A DNA stretch of 64,000 bases from Vanilla planifolia (lineage: Eukaryota > Streptophyta > Magnoliopsida > Asparagales > Orchidaceae), in NCBI GenBank assembly GCA_023846275.1, contig CM043871.1, positions 34,006,578-34,070,577 of the forward strand. Direction: 5' to 3'. The notes under the pieces were generated by a model that made no database searches, had not been told where the DNA came from, and saw only the letters and a program-made list of their open reading frames with translations. A program made the translations under genes and the position numbers. This document shows positions 1-14,200 of this stretch, one piece after another (the stretch's first letter is position 1; each line of letters opens with the position of its first letter).

Positions 1-640
1 ATGCAATTAACCTACCTAGTGGGATTAGCGAGTTATTGAGATATGGTGAGCATTTCATGGAACTAGAGTTAATGTAGTCTCAAAACAAATGATAAAGACA
101 GCTTCGCCAACTTTTCACTTTAATTTGATTCAATTTTTCTCAAGCACTAAACTAGAAAGTTGTAGTTTCCCTTCTTAATTGTCCAACGCAACAAAAATCA
201 TCAAATACCATCGCAATGGAAGTTATAGGCAAAATGTAATATCTTCTTTAGAGGTTTGAATTTGTTCAAATAATCCAAATTTGTCATTAGATGGCTCAAA
301 TTCACAATCAAACGTTCAATTCAAATCGAGACAAATAGATTCGAATCCAACTTTTAAATGTTCACTTAATTATTATTGGACTTTCAAAACGCTATTTTAG
401 ATGATGATTATTAACATAAATTTGAATCTAATTGATAAGAATTTGATTTGATTTAACGAGACAACTATTTTTAGAATTGTATTTATATGAAATCTGTATG
501 TGCTCTCTTGATTGTAGAAAGGAGCCTTAAGGGGATGGTTTCATCATCTCATCTCATCTTAGGCCATTTGATAAATCCAATAAGTGTATGAAATATATGG
601 GAAAGAGAAATGGAGATCCAACAAGAGACAAATCCTCATT
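1..640. other. AT-rich DNA without a recognisable gene
   Basis: No reading frame of useful length and no splice-like structure is visible. The stretch lies far beyond the 3' end of the minus-strand DUF760 gene and just left of a possible LTR-element remnant. I see no RNA gene in it. Confidence 0.5.
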
Positions 641-654
641 CATTCTTGAAAAGG

Positions 655-2520
655 TATTTCTATAAAGGGAAAGATATCTATTAGTTGGTATTATGAGATG
701 CAATTAAGACTGGGATAAAAAATCTAACAAAGATTTTGCAAATGTAGCTAGGGCTTGAGGTAAGGGTGTTTTCTATTAAGTAAAAGGTTATGTGACGGGG
801 AGTTTGTTTGTTGTACCTAGTTTAGTTTTTCTCCAATATATTTATTGGAGTTTGCCTTGTATTTTTTTTTTTTGTGTTTCTCGACACTACAATTTATTCT
901 ATATACCCTAGCTGTCTTTGTGAGAAGAACGAGTGCATTCCATTTTAGTTTTCATCATATTGACTCTATTGATCTGTATTCTACTTAATATTTTGTATCA
1001 AAGCATAAATCTTTCCTATGACGTGATTTAATGTTTTAGTAGTTCATTAACTCCTTATGTGGAAAAATTCAAAAAAGAAAATAATCTATGTCTTTGGAGC
1101 AACATATTGCTTTTCTAAACAAAGTAAGTTCAGTTTCTCATGAAAATCATAATACAAAAGGAGTTAACAAAGACATATACCTAGATCAATTATAGATTGA
1201 GGATACTTCACCTCATTTACAAGGGAGAATAATAGTAAGGGTTAAAGCAAGGAGACATCTGATGGTGGGAACTATAATTACTTGCAACTTTAGGTGACAA
1301 TGACAAATCAAAGCCATAAGGTGGTGTAGAAGCCTAAGGCCATGGAGACTTTTGAAAGAGCAACAAAGAAAAGAAGTCTACTAGTTTCGCTTTCCTATCA
1401 AATTATTTGTTATACAATCATTGCAAGTTACCTAGATATTCTAAGTCCAAAAATGTGGAAGCAGATGATGATGAAGAATGTTGACTGGGGAAAGAATGGT
1501 TTTGTTGTTGCTGATGATATTAGTATTTAGTTAATAACATAGGTTGATCATCCTTATATGTTGATAAAGAATTTGATAGAAATTCTTGATAGAGATTATG
1601 GGACTCAACCTATTAAGGTTGGACAAAGGTATGCTACTTCACTTTGTAAGGTGAAGGAAATGTCTTGCTTGTTGCCCCAAAGGTTGGTGAACATGAAAAA
1701 TAAGGTGGTGCACAAACAATAGAAGTGGAGGTTGTCCTTGTTGCCACACTAATTTGGAGGAGTCTTTAAAATAGATAATGCAATATCAATGGAAGAAGTT
1801 ATGACCAAAATACAATGGTTATCTTGGAGGCCTAAACCAAAAAAATTATCCAATTTTATAATCAAACAATCTAATTAGATGTTTAATTTCTTAATCAAAT
1901 GATCCAATCATTTCAAAATAGGTAGATTCAAATCAAATGATTTAATCATCTAGAAATAGCTAGATTAGAATTGAGGGGATTGTTTTTTTTTTTTTGAAAT
2001 ATTTGTTTCATTTAAATTTTGTTACAAGTTCCCTTGTGATTATGAAGGTTATCTTGAGATGATGGTTCCAAGATCTCATTGCATTCAATATCATCTTGTT
2101 CATCTAAGAAATCTAGCAAGAAAGGACTGAGCTCCGGCACGGAGAGGTCGAGATTTGACGAGAGAGAGAGTGACATTCTTGTTAGTCTGGGACTAAGAAT
2201 TTATAAAGGGGGAGAAATCTACTTGTTGAGATTGGAGAACTAGTCAAGACATAGGATCAAGAATTTTGACAAAACTTTATGAGTCCAAGGCTTTGGGCAA
2301 GGGTGTTGCTATCAAAAGGAAGGGTCCTCACAGGTAGGGAATTTTTCTTGTACATGATTTGGTTTTTTCTTTAATAAAGTTTATTGGAGTTTTTCTTGTA
2401 TTCTTCTTGCATGCATTTCTTTACTTTGTTAGTTATTCTATCTACTCAAATTGTCTTCTTTGTGAGAAAAAAAATGCATCTCAACTTACTGCCCATTGTG
2501 TTCACTATTCCAATCAATTG
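655..2520 (+). mobile_element. Possible decayed LTR retroelement remnant
   Basis: Two diverged direct copies face the same way, about 681-992 and 2224-2520. Both contain a TTTATTGGAGTTT-like block, then a TTGTATT block, then a CTTTGTGAGAA block and a GCAT block near the end. Just after the left copy, near 994, lies TTGTATCAAAGCA, which resembles the primer-binding site complementary to initiator tRNA-Met used by many plant LTR elements. Just before the right copy is a purine run (AAAGGGGGAGAAA) that could be a polypurine tract. A weaker version of that tract also precedes the left copy, so a plain tandem duplication is an alternative. The 1.2 kb interior is stop-ridden and no pol domain is recognisable. 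If it is an element, it is non-autonomous or internally deleted. Confidence 0.4.
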
Positions 2521-2530
2521 GGGCCCCCAT

Positions 2531-5500
2531 ATAAAAAGAATCAAAATCAGTGCCCAAACGAAAGACTTTTCTAGCCTGAGATAGAAGAAACTAGGAACAT
2601 ATGGACCACGAAGTTCCCCAAAGTTGCCCCCCTTCCCAACTCCTGAATAAGTGTTACAATTGTGAAAGCATGGCAGACAACCTGAAACTAGATTAAGGAA
2701 TAGGCAAACGAGATCATTCTTGCATGGGATTGGGCTTGTTTTGATGATGGGTAGGCTTGTTGTGCTTCGACTCTTTTGTGGGCTTTCCTCAAGAAAACCA
2801 GGCTTGACAAGCTGCCGAGCTGGTTACTCAGACTCATATATCCATTCCATGAACTTCTGAATTTAGGTAAATTGAGTGTCATGTGAATGTTAAGTACACC
2901 AATGCGATCCACCACTCTTTTCACGCCACTCATAGATATACTCTACCATTGATGTAAATCAATGGGAGCCAGACATTGATCACTCAAAGAAGCCTAAGTG
3001 GCTTCATGAATGCTTACCAACACTGTTAAGTATCAAGAGTTAATTGTGTGGTGATACCTTATGAGTTAATCGAAACTTTAGAAAACAATGGTGAAAACTA
3101 CTACTGTTTTAATACTCACAGACCACATGAATTTTTTGAATTTTAATCAAACTTGGCTCTTCTCTTAGCGAAATCCTGCTTTGATTTCATTTGTTGAGAG
3201 AGTTTCATCAGATAAGTGCCCAATTTACACTAAAAATACACATAGGTGAACCTCCAATAACCCAAAGAGTTTAAATCTATTGATAGGGACTAAAATTATT
3301 TTCTCTTATGCTCATATTATTAAAGTGTGATTCGATGACATTATGATAATTACATCAGCACCTTGACTTTCTAGTTCTGGGGCATTTTCAATTACTTAAA
3401 TTTTTTGTTGACTGGAATTTAAAAGTTTTTCTTCAGAGCATTTTGTTTGATGCTAATAAACAGTTCCAGTAGAAGGTTAATAGTGAATTTAGGAAGGCAG
3501 CATAATTTGAGTTTTTCCATGCTTTTAAGAAAAAGTTATTCTGTCAATAGCCTTATTCCTAGATAGAGTTATTTTAATATGGAAACTTTATTTACATATT
3601 TATGCCAATTTCAAAGTTTCTTTTTGTTCAAGTTTAATTTCTAAAAAATATTTTTTTGGTCAAAACTTCATATCTACTTATGTTAAAAACATCTTCCAAT
3701 TTTTTTTTTTTTTTTTTGAAATTTTCTCTTAAAATCTTGTCTTAACTCAAAACCCACCATGAAAAAGATCCTCACCTTGACTTTATTTAACAGAGATATT
3801 TTCAATCTCCAGAAACGTTGAAAAAAACTGAAGACTATTTACTGCATGCAGTTAAATATGTTTCAATTATTTTATGATGTTTCATAGTTAATATGGACTT
3901 TGTAACTCAATGAGTTGTTCCTTGAATGGCTTCTTTCTCATTGAATAGGGTTATCTAGATCATATGAATAGGAAGTTGAAGTCAGAAGAACAACTGAAAG
4001 AGTCTTCGACACGTAAATGATCAGCTTGTGGGGAAACATCTGTTGGCCTTGGGTTTCAATGTAAGTTTCATGTGAAAAGGTTACTATTGTTTGCTTCTAC
4101 ATTTGTATTTATTGTATTTCTTTCATGATGGAGCTTCCAGCCTCCTAATCTTTTCGTTTTTGAAGTTTTTTTTTTCAAAATTTATAAGCAAAACTCTAAT
4201 TTTTATTGGCAAATGACTCTTCCTATCAGATCTTTCATTTGTAAATCTTTGCCTTTTGTTTGATGAGTTATTTTATCAAATTGAGCATTTCATTGTTTAT
4301 TGGGCATTTTTTTTTTTGGGAAATCATGCATGTAGGGATATTGACAATAAATATTAACACATTAGAAGGTGATTTCATCAACATGTTTTGAGGTGATGTG
4401 AAAAATCATGTCCTTGTTTTGATGCAATTCTTGGGTATGGAGGTTCTCAACTGAGACCTACTTTATGAAAATAGAGAAATCAGGAAGAGAAGTTTTGAGA
4501 ATTTTAGAAAATGTTATAGTGCAATGGTAAGAAGACTTCTCTCTTCAAGAACAAAGTGAAGAAAAATGAAGTTGAAAAAGATGAGAGGTATGTCCATCAG
4601 AACATGGCTTACAAAAGGAGCCGAAGTTAGAAAAGATCCAAAACGAAGACGCCTGAAATGTCCCTTGTGATCAAACCCTAGTGAGTGGGATACACTTGCG
4701 TAGGACAAAATTTATCATTGTTTTGTGTTAAAATTCAGCTAAGTTCTTAATTCTCTAGAAAGACGATTGCATTTGTACAAGTAATATCTTTTTGGTTATT
4801 GCTATGCACATGTCGTTAGAAAGCTATATTAGTTGGGAAGCTCGGTTAAGATGTAGTTCAATTTCTGCCTTAAAACGACTAATTTTGAATTGACCTCAAC
4901 AGAGAGTCAATTCATCATCTTCTTGTTCTTCCAATGGTTTGTAAAGCTTCATATATGGCAGTGAGTTTGAAGAAGAAAGAAAAAGAGAGTCAGAACTAAG
5001 AAATCAAAGGTTCTTGTTTCCTTGGAAGATGAAGTAACTTAAAATTTGGTTGAAGATAAAGCATTTTGTGTAGCTTCTTTTTTTGGCTTGAGCATATTGA
5101 TGCGTTGAGCATTTTATCCTTGCTTTTATATGAGTTCATAGGTAGTGTACTATTTCTTAAATAGGTGTTGGTTGAGTCAATCCAATTAAGATTGCTTTTG
5201 AGCATAAACAATTAGTTTTATTCAATAGTGATACTTGGTTTTTCAAAGAGTGGGATGCCTTGTGAAGGATCTTTGAAAGTTGTTAAGGCACCTACTTCTT
5301 CATTTTGGTCTCAAAGAATATGAGATAGCATCATAAGCTTGCATTTGTTATGTCAAGTCAAGGACAAGCAATTGATAAGCTTCCATTTTGGCATGTTTGA
5401 TGTTTGAAGCTACCCTCAGTTCAATTTACAAGCAATGGTGAGACCCAAAGGAAGTATGAGCCAACTAAGAGTACCTTGAACTAGCTTTGATTGTTGGTAA

Positions 5501-6691
5501 CATTGGATATTATCCTTATGACTTGTTTTATCTCTAAGTTTAAAATTTTAATTTTAATTTTGTTTTTATTCATTTAATTAAAGAAATGATTTTGATGGTT
5601 TAAATAATTTTAATATTGTTGATGCTCAATTTTGTCTAATTTTTAATTGTTTGTTTGTTTTGAATTATTTTTATTTTGTAGATTAAAAAAAATAAAACGA
5701 CAGGTTTAACTCTACATAAACTGGTTGTTAAACGATTGGGTCTTAATGGATGTTGCCCTACGCATAACCATTACTCCATGTATATACATAAAGGTTTAGC
5801 TCTATATATAAAGGTTTCAATAATTCTACATCAATGTTCTGACAGTAAATCGATGACACCATTTGGGTTTAATACTTAGCTCTTTTTTTTTTTCAAGCTA
5901 CAATTTCATATCCATTATTATCATAATTTTATTTTACCTACTTTTCAAAAATTAAAATATTATCTCTGAACAATTATTTCCTTATTAGATATTCATCTCT
6001 GATACCAATTCAACAGTGTTCAAGTTCTATAACTTGAGAGCTAGATTAGGGCAGATAGAATGATTGGAACTATGAATCTAAACTGAATTTGGTCAGAAAG
6101 AGACATGATAAACAGGAAGAAGCATGGAAGAAAGCAATGCAACTGATAGGAAGAGCATAAGCCAAAGAAAACCAAAATGCAAATTGCGTAAGAAATCCCA
6201 TAGTAGAAAGCATAACTGAGATATAAGAGGGCTCATGCCCTTTGATTAGTTCAACTAACAGATTACTCTGTAAAACTGATGCTAAAGTGTTCAAGCAATA
6301 TGAAATGAAGCTAAGATTTCTTCTAGCCAACATAAAATGAAACCAAACTCTTTTCAAGAGTATCAACAGAAGGGCAAGAGAGAGTAGAACCTGTTCGAAG
6401 AAATGGCCAAGATGACTTCAGTTGAGACTTTTGGAAGCCACTTTGTCATGCACTTTTCCTGAATCCAATGGCACATCATTCTTTAATTAATTATTGGATT
6501 TACATAAGTGAAGTGCTGACTTTATAAAGATCCTTCGAACTGAAATTTTAATATAAATACACATTTAATTCATCATCAACAAAAAGGTAACACCTACTTT
6601 TAAAGGCTGAAATGTACCGCAAAGCCTATTTGGCCAATGTACATGACATGCTCTGAATTCAAGGGTGTAGCAAAAGAACTACTGATAGATG
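2531..6691. other. Region downstream of the DUF760 gene, including its 3' UTR
   Basis: The part nearest 6691 should hold the minus-strand 3' UTR of the DUF760 gene. I could not pick a convincing polyadenylation signal. The rest is AT-rich with T and A homopolymers. Open stretches at 2688-2933 and 6070-6366 (minus) match no family I know and lack splice or codon support, so I do not call them genes. Confidence 0.4.
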
Positions 6692-8201
6692 CTACCCGAA
6701 GGATTTGTCATCATAGCCAACAGTTTTGGCATCGGTTGCGATCGTTAGAAGTTGACTCAACTCAAGACGATGCTCAAGGCCTCTGAGGTAATGACCCAAT
6801 AACAAGCACCTGAAGAAAAAGGAAGTATCAATAAGGTTGAGTTATCCAAGCAGAGAGTTATACAAGATTGTATTATTGCAGCTGAGAACAGGTTGTATAC
6901 CAGAACAGCAGGCGGGCAAGGCAATCTCGTCGAATCGCAATAAGGGGCTGCAGATGAATAGAAGTATTCTCTAACAATTCTGCACAGTCATCCTTCCCTG
7001 TACTCAAGGTGCCACCGGCAGAATTATCGGAGCAAGTTTGAGGCTTGGAATGCATCTTCGGCGAAAGAGTCGCGAGAAGTCCGTGTGCCACGGAGTGGAC
7101 GATTTCTTGCACCTCGTGCGAAGTTGTCTCAGAAAGTTCAAGGACCTATCATGAGAATTGATTACAGGAGATCGAACAGCATAGCAAAACACTGGTTTGT
7201 AAAACCCAGCACCTCAAACCAACCTTCTGTTTTGATTGTTTAGAAGGAACTGAAAACTTTCAGTTGGAATCATAACATTCAGAAAAGAAAGCATTTCTGA
7301 TTTGTGCCACTATGTTGTTTTTTTATTTTTTTCAGTTGATAAAACATTCTTTGTTTCTATGGGTATTATTAACTTACATTAGATTTAAACAAGCTTTACT
7401 TTATTCTGTCTATAGCTTTTTTAATGCTGTCAAATGCATCTTCATGTTTACTAACCCCCTCTTTGCAAGGAGAGAGAGAATTAAATGCACCTCTACAATT
7501 GCTTAAAAATAACTAATAGATCAGATGTTCTAATGATGGCTGGTTTGGATAGAGAGTTCATTATATCAACCAGAGATCAATAAGAAGGCTGTTACCTAAC
7601 ACTCAGAAATAAATAAAAAACAAGCATATCTAGTTGACATGAGATTAAAACCCAACATTCCATGAACAAAACTATATTAAATTCAAGTTATATGGAAGAA
7701 AGGAGTCACAAGTTATGCATGTCAACACTTGCATTTTCTAAATTCCTCCATCTGTACAACATGGGTATATGAAATGAATGTTCTTTACATAGGAATTAGA
7801 ACTTGAATAGTGAGGTATTAACTCATGTGCAACCAAGCATTAATACATTTGATATTGTAAACATAATCTTTCCCGTATAATCCAACCCAGAGAGTCAATA
7901 AAATAGAGAAGAAACAAACTGGTCCTCAAGCAGTTAAAATTTAACTCATTAATGCAGCATCAGAAAGAAAGTAAAGGTCATGGGAAGAAACAAGGAAGAT
8001 AGAGTACTGAAACTATTTTAGCACCATCTGGTTCTTTAAAGTAAAAATATGATTTTAAGGAAATTTGGCTAAGAACCAAAAAAAAGAGCAAACCTTGTCG
8101 GGTTGCAGTGATCGCAAGTAGTCTAACAGGTCATTTTTTTCTTCTCCAACAAACCTCTGCATCTGCAGAGCAGTATTTTTTCGTTTAAGATCATGCAGGT
8201 C
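6692..8201 (-). CDS. Exons 4-6 of the DUF760 gene (C-terminal part)
   Basis: Exon 4 is 8201-8094 (36 codons, DLHDLKRKNTALQMQRF to SLQPDK). Exon 5 is 7145-6901 (VLELSETTSHEVQ to ARLLF, with a split Trp codon). Exon 6 is 6809-6692 (CLLLGHYLRG to KSFG and TAG). These form the conserved C-terminal half of the family. The hydrophobic RLLFWCLLLGHYL stretch is short for a membrane span and is probably a buried helix. Confidence 0.85.
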
Positions 8202-11200
8202 CTGGTTAAACAAGGAAACCAAAAAAATAAATTAAATTTGATAGCAATCAAATCAACAATAACAATCACACTTAAAAAAATGCATAGAAGTTAATGGTTA
8301 AGTAGAATCATATAAAAATAAAGAACAAGCTTACATGTCCACCCTCAAGAAAAAAATAAGAGAATATTACAAAAAGACAAGGTAAATCTCTTCAACAATA
8401 TAGAAATGGAAAACAATTAACAAAAGGAATTCTCATTTCATCTTAAAAAAATTGGCATTGTTCATACTATTTTGTCTTTCTTATGACCTTTCCATAATAT
8501 CTTCAACAAAAGTCAGAATCATTCCATGTACGATTTTTCCAAACAAAGATAAGAAAAGCTATAAAATACATAATAGAATTCCAATTGTTTTTTATTAAAA
8601 ATTCTCACATATATAACACAATTCGAACTCTTTTTTCATATAGCTCAAGTAATTTATCTTGAAGGTCTCAAATGCCAAACTTTAAGGTGCACAACAAAGA
8701 GCTAACCAGTTTACATTTCAATCCCCCCCCCCCAACAAAAAAAAAAAAGTGGTGTATGCCTTTGTATTGTTTAGCACCTTATGAATAAGCAGATGACTTC
8801 AACACTTGCAAGACATTGCTTACAAATTTTATTTCCATTCACCAAAAATCTTGGAACATTAAATTCATGCAGCCTCAGAAACTCATTGCATCAAAAAGAT
8901 TCAAAAGACAGTGGCCACAAAGCTTGTGTGAATGGTTCTCAGCTTAATCACAAATAAAGCCAATGTATTTTCTATCGGAAAAAAAGGGTGAAAAAAGTGT
9001 GCTCCAATTTCACATTTATCAACAAATAACCAGTAATTCTATAAACATCTTTAAAATTTGGTGGCTTCAGTAAATATGTTTGGCAATGATTTTTATCAGA
9101 GCTACAATTGTACACAGGAAAAACAAGTGGAAAATACAAATTATATTTTTTATCGTACAATTAGGTTTTTTTTTTTTTTTGTGAGAAAGATGTGGATAAA
9201 AGATGATCAACAACAGTGGCCACAATCAGTTAACATTTGTATTCCTTCATATCAATCTTGTATAAAACCTTACTATTAAATTCTTAAAATACATTAATGT
9301 TTGGTTAATTTATCATTATTTTGTTGTCCAAATTGACAAATTCTTAAAAATGCTGAAGAAATTTTAATATTTTATTTTGTATCAACTGCAAAAAAAGGAC
9401 TGCAAAATATATTTTTTAAATATGTTGAAAAGAATGCTAGAATAGCATGGGATGGAGAGCACACAAGACCTTGATAAAAACTCCCAAATATCCATCAACT
9501 AAGATAGTAAGCTGACAAGTGATCATTCTGCTAACATGGGGCAGGACATAACATCACTTTATATAGTTGAAATAAAAAAAATACATTGTTTATAAATTCA
9601 CCAATAGTTTTGCAAAAACCCTCGAATGTCTGAAAATCATTTATTAAATTAGTTTCATTTGATCTCTTATTGATAATCATTCTCATTTCACTAAATTACT
9701 AAGACAACCATTGAAAATAAAAATACATGCTTCTTCTATTCCTTAGGAAGTGTTTGTTTATTAAATGAATGTTTGAAAACCATTTATGAAATTAGTTTTA
9801 TTTCATCTCTAATCTAACATTTATTTTAAATTAGGCTGATAATCATTCTCATTTCACTAAATTACTGAGATGGCATTGAAAATAAAAATACATGTATCTT
9901 TTATTCCTTAGAAGTGTTAGTTTATTAAATGAATGTTCGAAAATAATTTATTAAATTAGTTTCATTTCATCTCTAATCTAACATTTGTTTTAAATTAGGC
10001 TGATAATCATTCTCATTTCACTAAATTACTAAGATGGCCATTGAAAATAAAAATGCATGCTTCTTCTTTTCCTTAGAAGTGTTTGTTTATTAAATGTATG
10101 GCATTATGGGTTGATTATAAATGTGTTTAAAAGATAATATTAAAAACTTTATTTGTCTTAAATCCAAGGGAGAGAAGTGAATGTTGACCTTATTATTCAA
10201 GAACTAAAGTAAATTTAGTCAACCCAAAATGACATGAATCTTCTATGAAATTACGTTATGAATAAAGGACAGATGGGATGAATTCTCTATAACAGGATAA
10301 AGCATCAGCAGGTAGCAATGTGTTGTACTGACAAAAAAATAGTGACAAGTGATAAAGGAATATCTTTTTAATGCACTAATGTTGTAAGAGGTGACCAAGG
10401 ATTATCAATCCAATGGCAAATGCAACTAAAAATGTTAGTCTAGGACATTAAAGTCAGGATTGGAACTTTAAAGTTGGTAATATTACAATTAAAGGGAAGA
10501 TATACTATGTACCTTGAAGAAAATAATCCATTAGTGGGAAGACAACTAATGAATGACTTGCAATTCAAGTAAAAATTGAACTAGTAAGAAGTCGATATGA
10601 TATAGTTTTGGATAAAAATGTGAAATGTCAACTGTAATGTTATACCATTCAATAAAGGAAAGACATTAAATGGAGGCAGTGTACAAGAGCATATTAATAA
10701 GAACTAATGAAATTTATAGATCTTCATGATTTTACAATGACTAAAAAGATAATTAAAAAAAAAGTTGAAGATTGTCTCAGCATTTAACCATAGCTATAAA
10801 ACAAACTTGTAATTCAACTAAGAAGTCGATATGATATAGTTTTGGATAAAAATGTAAAATGTAAACTGTAATGATATAGCATTCAATAAAGAAAAGATAT
10901 TAAATGGAGGCAGTGTACAAGGGCATATTAATGAGAACTAATGGAATATATAGACCTTCATGATTTTGCAATGACAAAGGAAAAAGATATTAAAAAAAAG
11001 GTTGAAGATTGTCTTAGAATTTAATTATAGCTACAAAACAAACATTAAGATTAAATATGCTTGCCAAATTATGATCACTTTTCAATTCTACCTAAGAATC
11101 ACAAGCTAGGCCTAAATTGAATCAAAGCCAAATTTAGCTTGCAAAATTTGAATTAAAATATGGCTGTACATTTTTTCTCACTAGTGACGATGCAGACCTT

Positions 11201-14200
11201 ATTGGTTAGATACCTTGAGGATTTGATTCAAATACCCCCTCAGTGATCTTCTGTTTTTTCCTTTCCATATCCCAGAAGGGCCCATCTGGTACATTTTGGA
11301 GATTCGAAAAAAGCTTCCAACAAGCAAAATCGAAGGCCAAGTGGCAACTCACCTAGCAGACCAATGCCTAAGGAAGGCATCCATGAGATGTAACCACAGA
11401 TTCTACAGGGGAGAACCTGTCTTCCTATCCTTTTTGAAAGTACAAGGTAGTTCATACTACAACTGCTGAAACCAGCAGTAAAAAATGAGTGCCTTGCAAC
11501 CTAACGCCTCTCATCTAGTGCTCAGCGACAAAAGGTGGACATCACTCTATGTGGATACACATTGATAACTAAGAGATGCTCATAATTGACCAGATCAATA
11601 TGCATATGAATCAATACATTAATACTCATAAGTTCCAAAGCATTATGTTGCAATTCTTAGCAACTTGACTTCAACATGAAAAGAAATAAGAAATCAAATT
11701 AGCTTTGGCTCAAATCAAGTTTTCAATGTGCCAAATTTAACTTGGATCAAATTCCTCGAAATCCATAGTTGAGTGGATCAGCTTGGGATCGACTCATTCA
11801 TAACCATTAATATAACCTAGTGATCTCTAATATTCCAATGTGCGATCATTATAAGAATGTGACTTCAGTAATAATGATTGATTATTTTCTTCAAAATGAT
11901 TATTTAAAATCTAAAGATGGAAACTGTATTTTGGAAGAAAGGTAATCTCCCTAATCTTGTTTAAGAACTTTGGATATCTATAATATAATTAAAGAAAGCC
12001 ATGACCTTGTCTTAAAATTGATACTAAAATCCATAGAACAAAATAGAAATACTTCGTTTCAAGAATGACAAAAGACATATAGGCCTCACTCAACTTTCCA
12101 AAAAATGAAATGAGTAATAAAAACAAATGAATGAAGCAAAGGATGTGCCTTTCAAAGGGTTCATACCATAACAACACATTCCAAGAGGGAAAAATACACC
12201 TAAACAAGATTGCAAAAATAAGAGATAAAGAAGCTAAAGACATAAATATATTAAGGAAGATATCAAACAATATAAGTCAAAAACGAGATTACTAGATCTT
12301 AGGTTCCATAATTTTTTTAATGAGGGCTATTCTTGTTTGATTTAGGTGAGCTCAATAATAAAGAGAAAAATAGATATTTTTCTTCAACTTGATGACCCTA
12401 AAGTTTGGAAAACATTTTTTTTATGTTTGGAAAACTTTGAGAATGATGAAATGTGGAAATATAGAACACAACTTTGTAAAGTCATGGAAACGAAGTCTTT
12501 CTTGGTACAATAAGATTCTTGATATGTTAATGAAGATTACGAAAATAATAGTCAAATGGAGGAAAAATATATTGAAACAAGTTTCGAAAAACCAACATTA
12601 TACTCAAAATTGTGTTAAATATAAAGGAATTAAGTTGATAAATCATACTTTAAAATTATACAAGAGAATGATTGAACACTAATGTAACTAAGGAAGTATT
12701 GACCAAATAATCAGATTAAGTACAAGCATTAATTTTTAACCTAAGCGTATATAAGCTAGTATTCTTTATGGAACCACAAAATTGAGAGTAGACATTCTTC
12801 TTTCTACAAGCTCTGCAACTCTGGGAATAAATTTATGATGACATGATAATGATAATCCCAATTCGAATGCTTCTTCCACGAGCCATGCATATGGTTAAGT
12901 TTCAACAAACAGATTTCAATAACAGTCGTGGTCAATAGTGAATCATATGCAAAAAATTAAAGCTCCCATAAATTCAGCCAATTAAAATTTCTTAGTGGTA
13001 GCTAATTTATCTAACTTCGATTTGAGTAGCCCAAGTGTATAAAGCTTTCATAAGGAACAGCAACCTGTAGATAAAATTCGTACTGAAAAATTCAGTCCCA
13101 CAAGAGTACATGCAGCCATGAAACAATGCATATCGTAAAATATGATTAAGCAGATGGTTCATGGAAACATGTAATTACCTTAACATGAAAAATCACATCC
13201 AATGGAATTGACTAAACAAGGTTTCAATCTAAAAGATGATTTCTCAAATATTAGTAAAAAAAACATATCTAGATTTCTATATTGAGGTTTCTAGGTATTC
13301 AAAGTTTTGAGGCATAACTAAAATCAAACTACTGATGCAGCTATTTGGTCTTAGTAAGTTAACAAATACAGCAGGTTGTAATTAATTTCAAATCAAACCT
13401 GAAAATCAATGTGATTGAAATACCTGTTCCACTGAGGCTATCTGACACTTTAGCACACGAATATATTCTTTAGCTTCAGATGTCAATTCTCCTAAGCCTT
13501 CAAAGTCGGCATCCTCACAAAGCAGTGCTCCTTCTCTTTTGTTTGAGTTTGATGATAATTCATTCTTTCCAGAAAGTTCCAATGATATTGGAGTCCTATC
13601 CAATGATTTATCATGATCATCACACCTCACATCTTCAGGTTCATCTTTTTCTGAATGTTCATCTCTATGCTCTTCTAGCACTTCTAGATTTCTCTCAAGG
13701 GATAAACGATACTCAGCATTATGCAATGTATACCTGAATAAAATAGGGTACGTTTTAAAATTGAAAGATAACATAAACTGTATTATAAATAAAAAAATTT
13801 ACCATAGCTGCATTGACAATTTGTCAAATTCGCATTTTCTAATGAAAAAAGAATTTTACAAATTAAGGTTTTCTACAGAAACTTGAATTAGACAATCAAT
13901 ACCCAACAAGCAAAAGAAACAGCAAAGCACTGCAAACATGCATGCTTGGTAATAAAAAACACTAGAATACACAATGAAAAACAAACAAAAAATCTCCAAG
14001 GAAGAGATTGACATAATGAATATAATTCTTGAAGTCAGGCCAGGACTTTAATTGTAAAGAAGGATAGCTCAATAGGTTCCATAAGTTTATTATAAAAACC
14101 AACAAGCATCTGAGCCATCTGCAGTTCTTGACAGTTCACTGGCATGAATGAATCTTGCAGGAAAAAACAATCAAAGATTGGTTTTGGAATTTCTTGGAAG

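Larger units (their letters stand above)
8202..13423 (-). other. Intron 3 of the DUF760 gene
   Basis: A 5.2 kb AT-rich intron with two tandem duplications, listed separately. A GC-richer island at about 11240-11460 and an open stretch at 12389-12682 (plus) match nothing I recognise. I see no exon or RNA gene in it. Confidence 0.6.

Noticed and set aside
13480..13737. Plus-strand frame of 85 codons
   Set aside because: It is the reverse complement of exon 3 of the DUF760 gene.
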